Part shown: one piece after another, positions 22,533-24,758 of the stretch
Layout: every line of letters starts with the position of its first letter
How positions within the stretch are numbered: the first letter of the stretch is position 1
Assembly (NCBI GenBank): GCA_902608065.1
Contig: CACLMO010000012.1
Location: forward strand, 1 to 24,758
Length of the DNA: 24,758 nucleotides
Reading direction: 5' to 3'
Source of the DNA: an uncultured Pelagibacteraceae bacterium
GTDB taxonomy: Bacteria; Pseudomonadota; Alphaproteobacteria; Pelagibacterales; Pelagibacteraceae
Notes under the pieces: generated by a model
What the model was told of the DNA's origin: nothing
Databases searched by the model: none
What the model saw: the letters and a program-made list of their open reading frames with translations, nothing else
Program-made: the position numbers and the translations under genes

Positions 22533-24650
22533 ATGGCTACTCAAATTTTTACAAAGATTAATAACATTATTAGAAATAAGTTAATTGAATTATCTGGTAT
22601 TTTGTTAATATTACTAGCTTTTTTTATTCTAATATCTATTACCACATATTCACCAAGTGACCCAAATTTTATATACAACCCAGAAAATGTTGATATTAAA
22701 AATTTGGGTGGATTTTATGGAAGTGTTATTTCAGATTTCTTACTGCAAGCTATAGGACTCGTTGCTTTTTTTTTAGTTTTAAATTTATTTAATTGGGGTT
22801 TAGCAATAATCACAAATAAAAAAATTAATAATTTTATTCCCAAAATTTTTTTTACGCTAGTTTATATAATTTTTGGCACTACTTTCATTAACATATATTT
22901 AAATGATTCTTTTTGGCTAATTGATAATGGTAACGGTGGATTTGTTGGTCGTATCATTAAAGAAAATTTTTATACATTAACAAATCAATTTGAAAATCAA
23001 TATTTAATTTTCTCTTTTTTATTAATTGCAATAATTTTTTTTATATTAAGTCTTAATTTTAAATTAAAAGGAATTTATAAAATTTTTTTATTACCATATT
23101 TTTTTATTTCAAAAATTACAGCTTTAATTAAAAGAAAAGAAAAAAAAGACATAAATCTTCAAGATTCAGATTCTAATATAGATATAAAAACTGCATCAGA
23201 TAATATTGTTCAAGAAAAACAACCCATATTGCCCTTTAGTGCAAATAAACTAACAAAAAGTACAAAAGATAATTTTAAATTACCTACTTTAAATTTTTTA
23301 GAAAAAAACCCTGATTATAAAAACAATAAAAATGTTAATAGTGAGGAATTGAGTAAAAATTCGGAATTTTTAGAAAAGATTTTACTTGATTTTAATGTAC
23401 AGGGTAAAATTAAAAGAATTAGTTGTGGTCCAGTAGTTACCTTAAATGAATTTGAGCCAGCATCAGGTATTAAAGTTTCTAAAATCGTAAACTTGGCAGA
23501 TGATATAGCAAGAAATACAAGTTCAGTTTCTACAAGAGTAGCAACAATACCTGGTAAAAATACAATTGGTATAGAAATTCCCAACACAAAAAGAGAAAAA
23601 GTTTTTCTTAGTGAAATTATTAATGATGATAGATTCAAAAAAAAAGAAATAAAATTACCAATAGCTTTAGGTAAAAGTATTTCTGGTATTCCAATTGTAG
23701 GTGATCTTTCAGCTATGCCACATTTATTAATTGCAGGAACTACTGGTTCTGGCAAATCTGTATGTATTAATACTATAATACTATCTCTACTTTATAAATA
23801 TTCCCCAGAAAAATGTAATTTAATTTTAATTGATCCAAAAATGTTAGAACTTTCAACATATGAAGGTATCCCGCATTTGTTATGTCCTGTTATCACAGAA
23901 GCAAAAAAAGCTACAGCCGCGTTGGGATGGGCCGTAAAAGAAATGGAAAGTAGATATAAACTAATGACAAGTGTAGGAGTAAAAAATATTGATGGTTACA
24001 ATATTAAAAACAAAAAACATATGCCTTACATAGTTGTAATAGTCGATGAAATGTCAGATTTAATGTTAATCGCTGGAAATGAAATTGAAAATTATATTCA
24101 AAGATTATCACAAATGGCACGAGCTGCTGGAATTCATATTATAATGGCTACACAAAGACCAAGCGTTGATGTTATAACAGGTACAATTAAAGCAAATTTT
24201 CCAACTAGAATTTCATTTCAAGTTAGTTCAAAAATTGACAGTAGAACAATTTTAGGAGAACAAGGTGCTGAACAATTGCTTGGCAAAGGTGATATGTTAT
24301 TTATGTCATCAGCAAATAGAATAATTAGAATTCACGGACCCTATGTCTCAGAAACTGAAATAGAAAAAGTTAATAGCTTTTTAAGATCTCAAGGAAAACC
24401 TGATTATATTGATGAAATTACAATTGTTAAAGAAAATGAAAAAGATGAAAATTTAATTAATGATGATGTAAAAGACGAATTATATCTTAAAGCAGTAGAT
24501 ATCGTAAAAATTGAAAAAAAAGCATCTACAAGCTTTTTGCAAAGAAGACTTCAAATTGGCTACAATAGAGCAGCAAGAATTATGGAAATAATGGAAAAAG
24601 AAGGAATAGTAAGCCAAGCTAACCACGTGGGTAAAAGAGAAATTTTATAG
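22533..24650 (+). CDS. ftsK: DNA translocase FtsK
   Basis: FtsK anchors at the division septum and pumps chromosome ends towards the dif site for XerCD resolution. The N-terminal domain has four membrane helices (about 20-38, 66-94, 104-122 and 157-175). The linker (about 200-270) is short and Lys/Asn-rich, making the protein 705 residues, shorter than most. The motor domain has Walker A GTTGSGKS (402-409) and Walker B VVIVDE (501-506), with MATQRPSVDVITG beyond. The C-terminal gamma winged helix (about 650-705, containing LQRRLQIGYNRAARIMEIME) should read KOPS-like polarity motifs. No Shine-Dalgarno site is visible. The probable lolA follows after 7 bases. Confidence 0.97.
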   Translation: MATQIFTKINNIIRNKLIELSGILLILLAFFILISITTYSPSDPNFIYNPENVDIKNLGGFYGSVISDFLLQAIGLVAFFLVLNLFNWGLAIITNKKINNFIPKIFFTLVYIIFGTTFINIYLNDSFWLIDNGNGGFVGRIIKENFYTLTNQFENQYLIFSFLLIAIIFFILSLNFKLKGIYKIFLLPYFFISKITALIKRKEKKDINLQDSDSNIDIKTASDNIVQEKQPILPFSANKLTKSTKDNFKLPTLNFLEKNPDYKNNKNVNSEELSKNSEFLEKILLDFNVQGKIKRISCGPVVTLNEFEPASGIKVSKIVNLADDIARNTSSVSTRVATIPGKNTIGIEIPNTKREKVFLSEIINDDRFKKKEIKLPIALGKSISGIPIVGDLSAMPHLLIAGTTGSGKSVCINTIILSLLYKYSPEKCNLILIDPKMLELSTYEGIPHLLCPVITEAKKATAALGWAVKEMESRYKLMTSVGVKNIDGYNIKNKKHMPYIVVIVDEMSDLMLIAGNEIENYIQRLSQMARAAGIHIIMATQRPSVDVITGTIKANFPTRISFQVSSKIDSRTILGEQGAEQLLGKGDMLFMSSANRIIRIHGPYVSETEIEKVNSFLRSQGKPDYIDEITIVKENEKDENLINDDVKDELYLKAVDIVKIEKKASTSFLQRRLQIGYNRAARIMEIMEKEGIVSQANHVGKREIL

Positions 24651-24657
24651 GTATACC

Positions 24658-24758
24658 TTGGCAAAAAATTTACTTTTTTTATTAAATATTTTTTTCATAT
24701 ATTTATTTTTTCCAACTTTTTCTTTAGCAGATATACAAAAAGATCTTATTAACAAGCT
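24658..24758 (+). CDS. lolA: 5' end of probable outer-membrane lipoprotein carrier protein LolA (partial)
   Basis: A frame starting at TTG (24658) runs off the right edge. It encodes a Lys-containing start, a strongly hydrophobic core rich in Leu/Phe/Ile, and a likely signal-peptidase site at FSLA before DIQKDLINK. That is a good signal peptide followed by a LolA-like first helix. No ATG is available in this frame inside the window, so TTG is the best start visible. The identification leans on the common alphaproteobacterial order ftsK-lolA; only about 33 codons are seen. LolA would shuttle lipoproteins across the periplasm from LolCDE to the outer membrane. Confidence 0.6.
   Translation, partial: MAKNLLFLLNIFFIYLFFPTFSLADIQKDLINK

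Noticed and set aside
23315..23755. A 146-codon leftward open frame opposite ftsK
   Set aside because: It mirrors the conserved FtsK motor region including Walker A; it is an antisense shadow caused by codon bias.
1..24758. CRISPR array, insertion sequence, toxin-antitoxin pair or phage remnant
   Set aside because: No regularly spaced repeats, transposase, integrase or phage protein motifs were seen on either strand; short A/T repeats reflect base composition.

Overview
This window is a gene-dense, strongly A+T-rich stretch of bacterial chromosome. Its proteins and gene order point to a streamlined marine alphaproteobacterium of the SAR11 clade (Pelagibacterales). The reasons are: very short or absent intergenic gaps, Lys/Asn/Ile-rich proteins, poly-A runs inside genes, few Shine-Dalgarno sites, and alphaproteobacterial pairings (hemC divergent from tsaD, a heparinase-like gene before purH, ubiH next to ftsK and lolA). 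The taxonomic call is an inference; no rRNA gene is present. I see no phage genes, insertion sequence, CRISPR array or integrase.

Layout. 1-997: the 3' end of an unidentified gene facing a Bax inhibitor-1 family membrane protein. 1086-3828: a rightward run of a Tas-like aldo/keto reductase, an IalB-family exported protein and argG. 3831-7921: a tight leftward operon in the order hemC, hemD, MscS channel, yggT, folD, DUF2798. 7981-12273: a rightward run of tsaD, an EVE-domain protein, acs with a very basic N-terminal extension, and two small membrane proteins of unknown function. 12270-13135: a leftward pair, a membrane-anchored TPR protein and a small two-helix membrane protein. 13331-15274: a sodium/solute symporter gene with much higher G+C than its neighbours, a structured 5' leader and a near-perfect intrinsic terminator. 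15369-19233: rpe, a heparinase II/III-like protein and purH. 19236-20551: leftward phhB, tRNA-Gly(GCC) and a PAPS-type sulfotransferase. 20652-24758: a LON-domain protein, a leftward UbiH-like monooxygenase, ftsK and the 5' end of a probable lolA with a TTG start. No gene-free stretch exceeds 300 bases.

How the genes fit together. Most products are core housekeeping: heme, arginine and purine synthesis, one-carbon metabolism, tRNA modification, chromosome segregation and envelope lipoprotein transport. The acs-to-symporter neighbourhood (about 9486-15335) is the most suggestive functional unit. It holds an acetate-activating enzyme, an apparently highly expressed Na+-coupled carboxylate-type transporter and four small uncharacterised membrane proteins. 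A common substrate is an inference from position only.

The most unusual signals are about expression rather than new protein systems. Promoter-like boxes at rpe, the sulfotransferase and the LON-domain gene sit so close to the ATG that leaderless mRNAs are predicted. phhB starts only 4 nt after the CCA of a tRNA. The symporter leader has two abutting hairpins and a stem over its ribosome-binding site. I found no convincing new multi-gene defence or mobile system.
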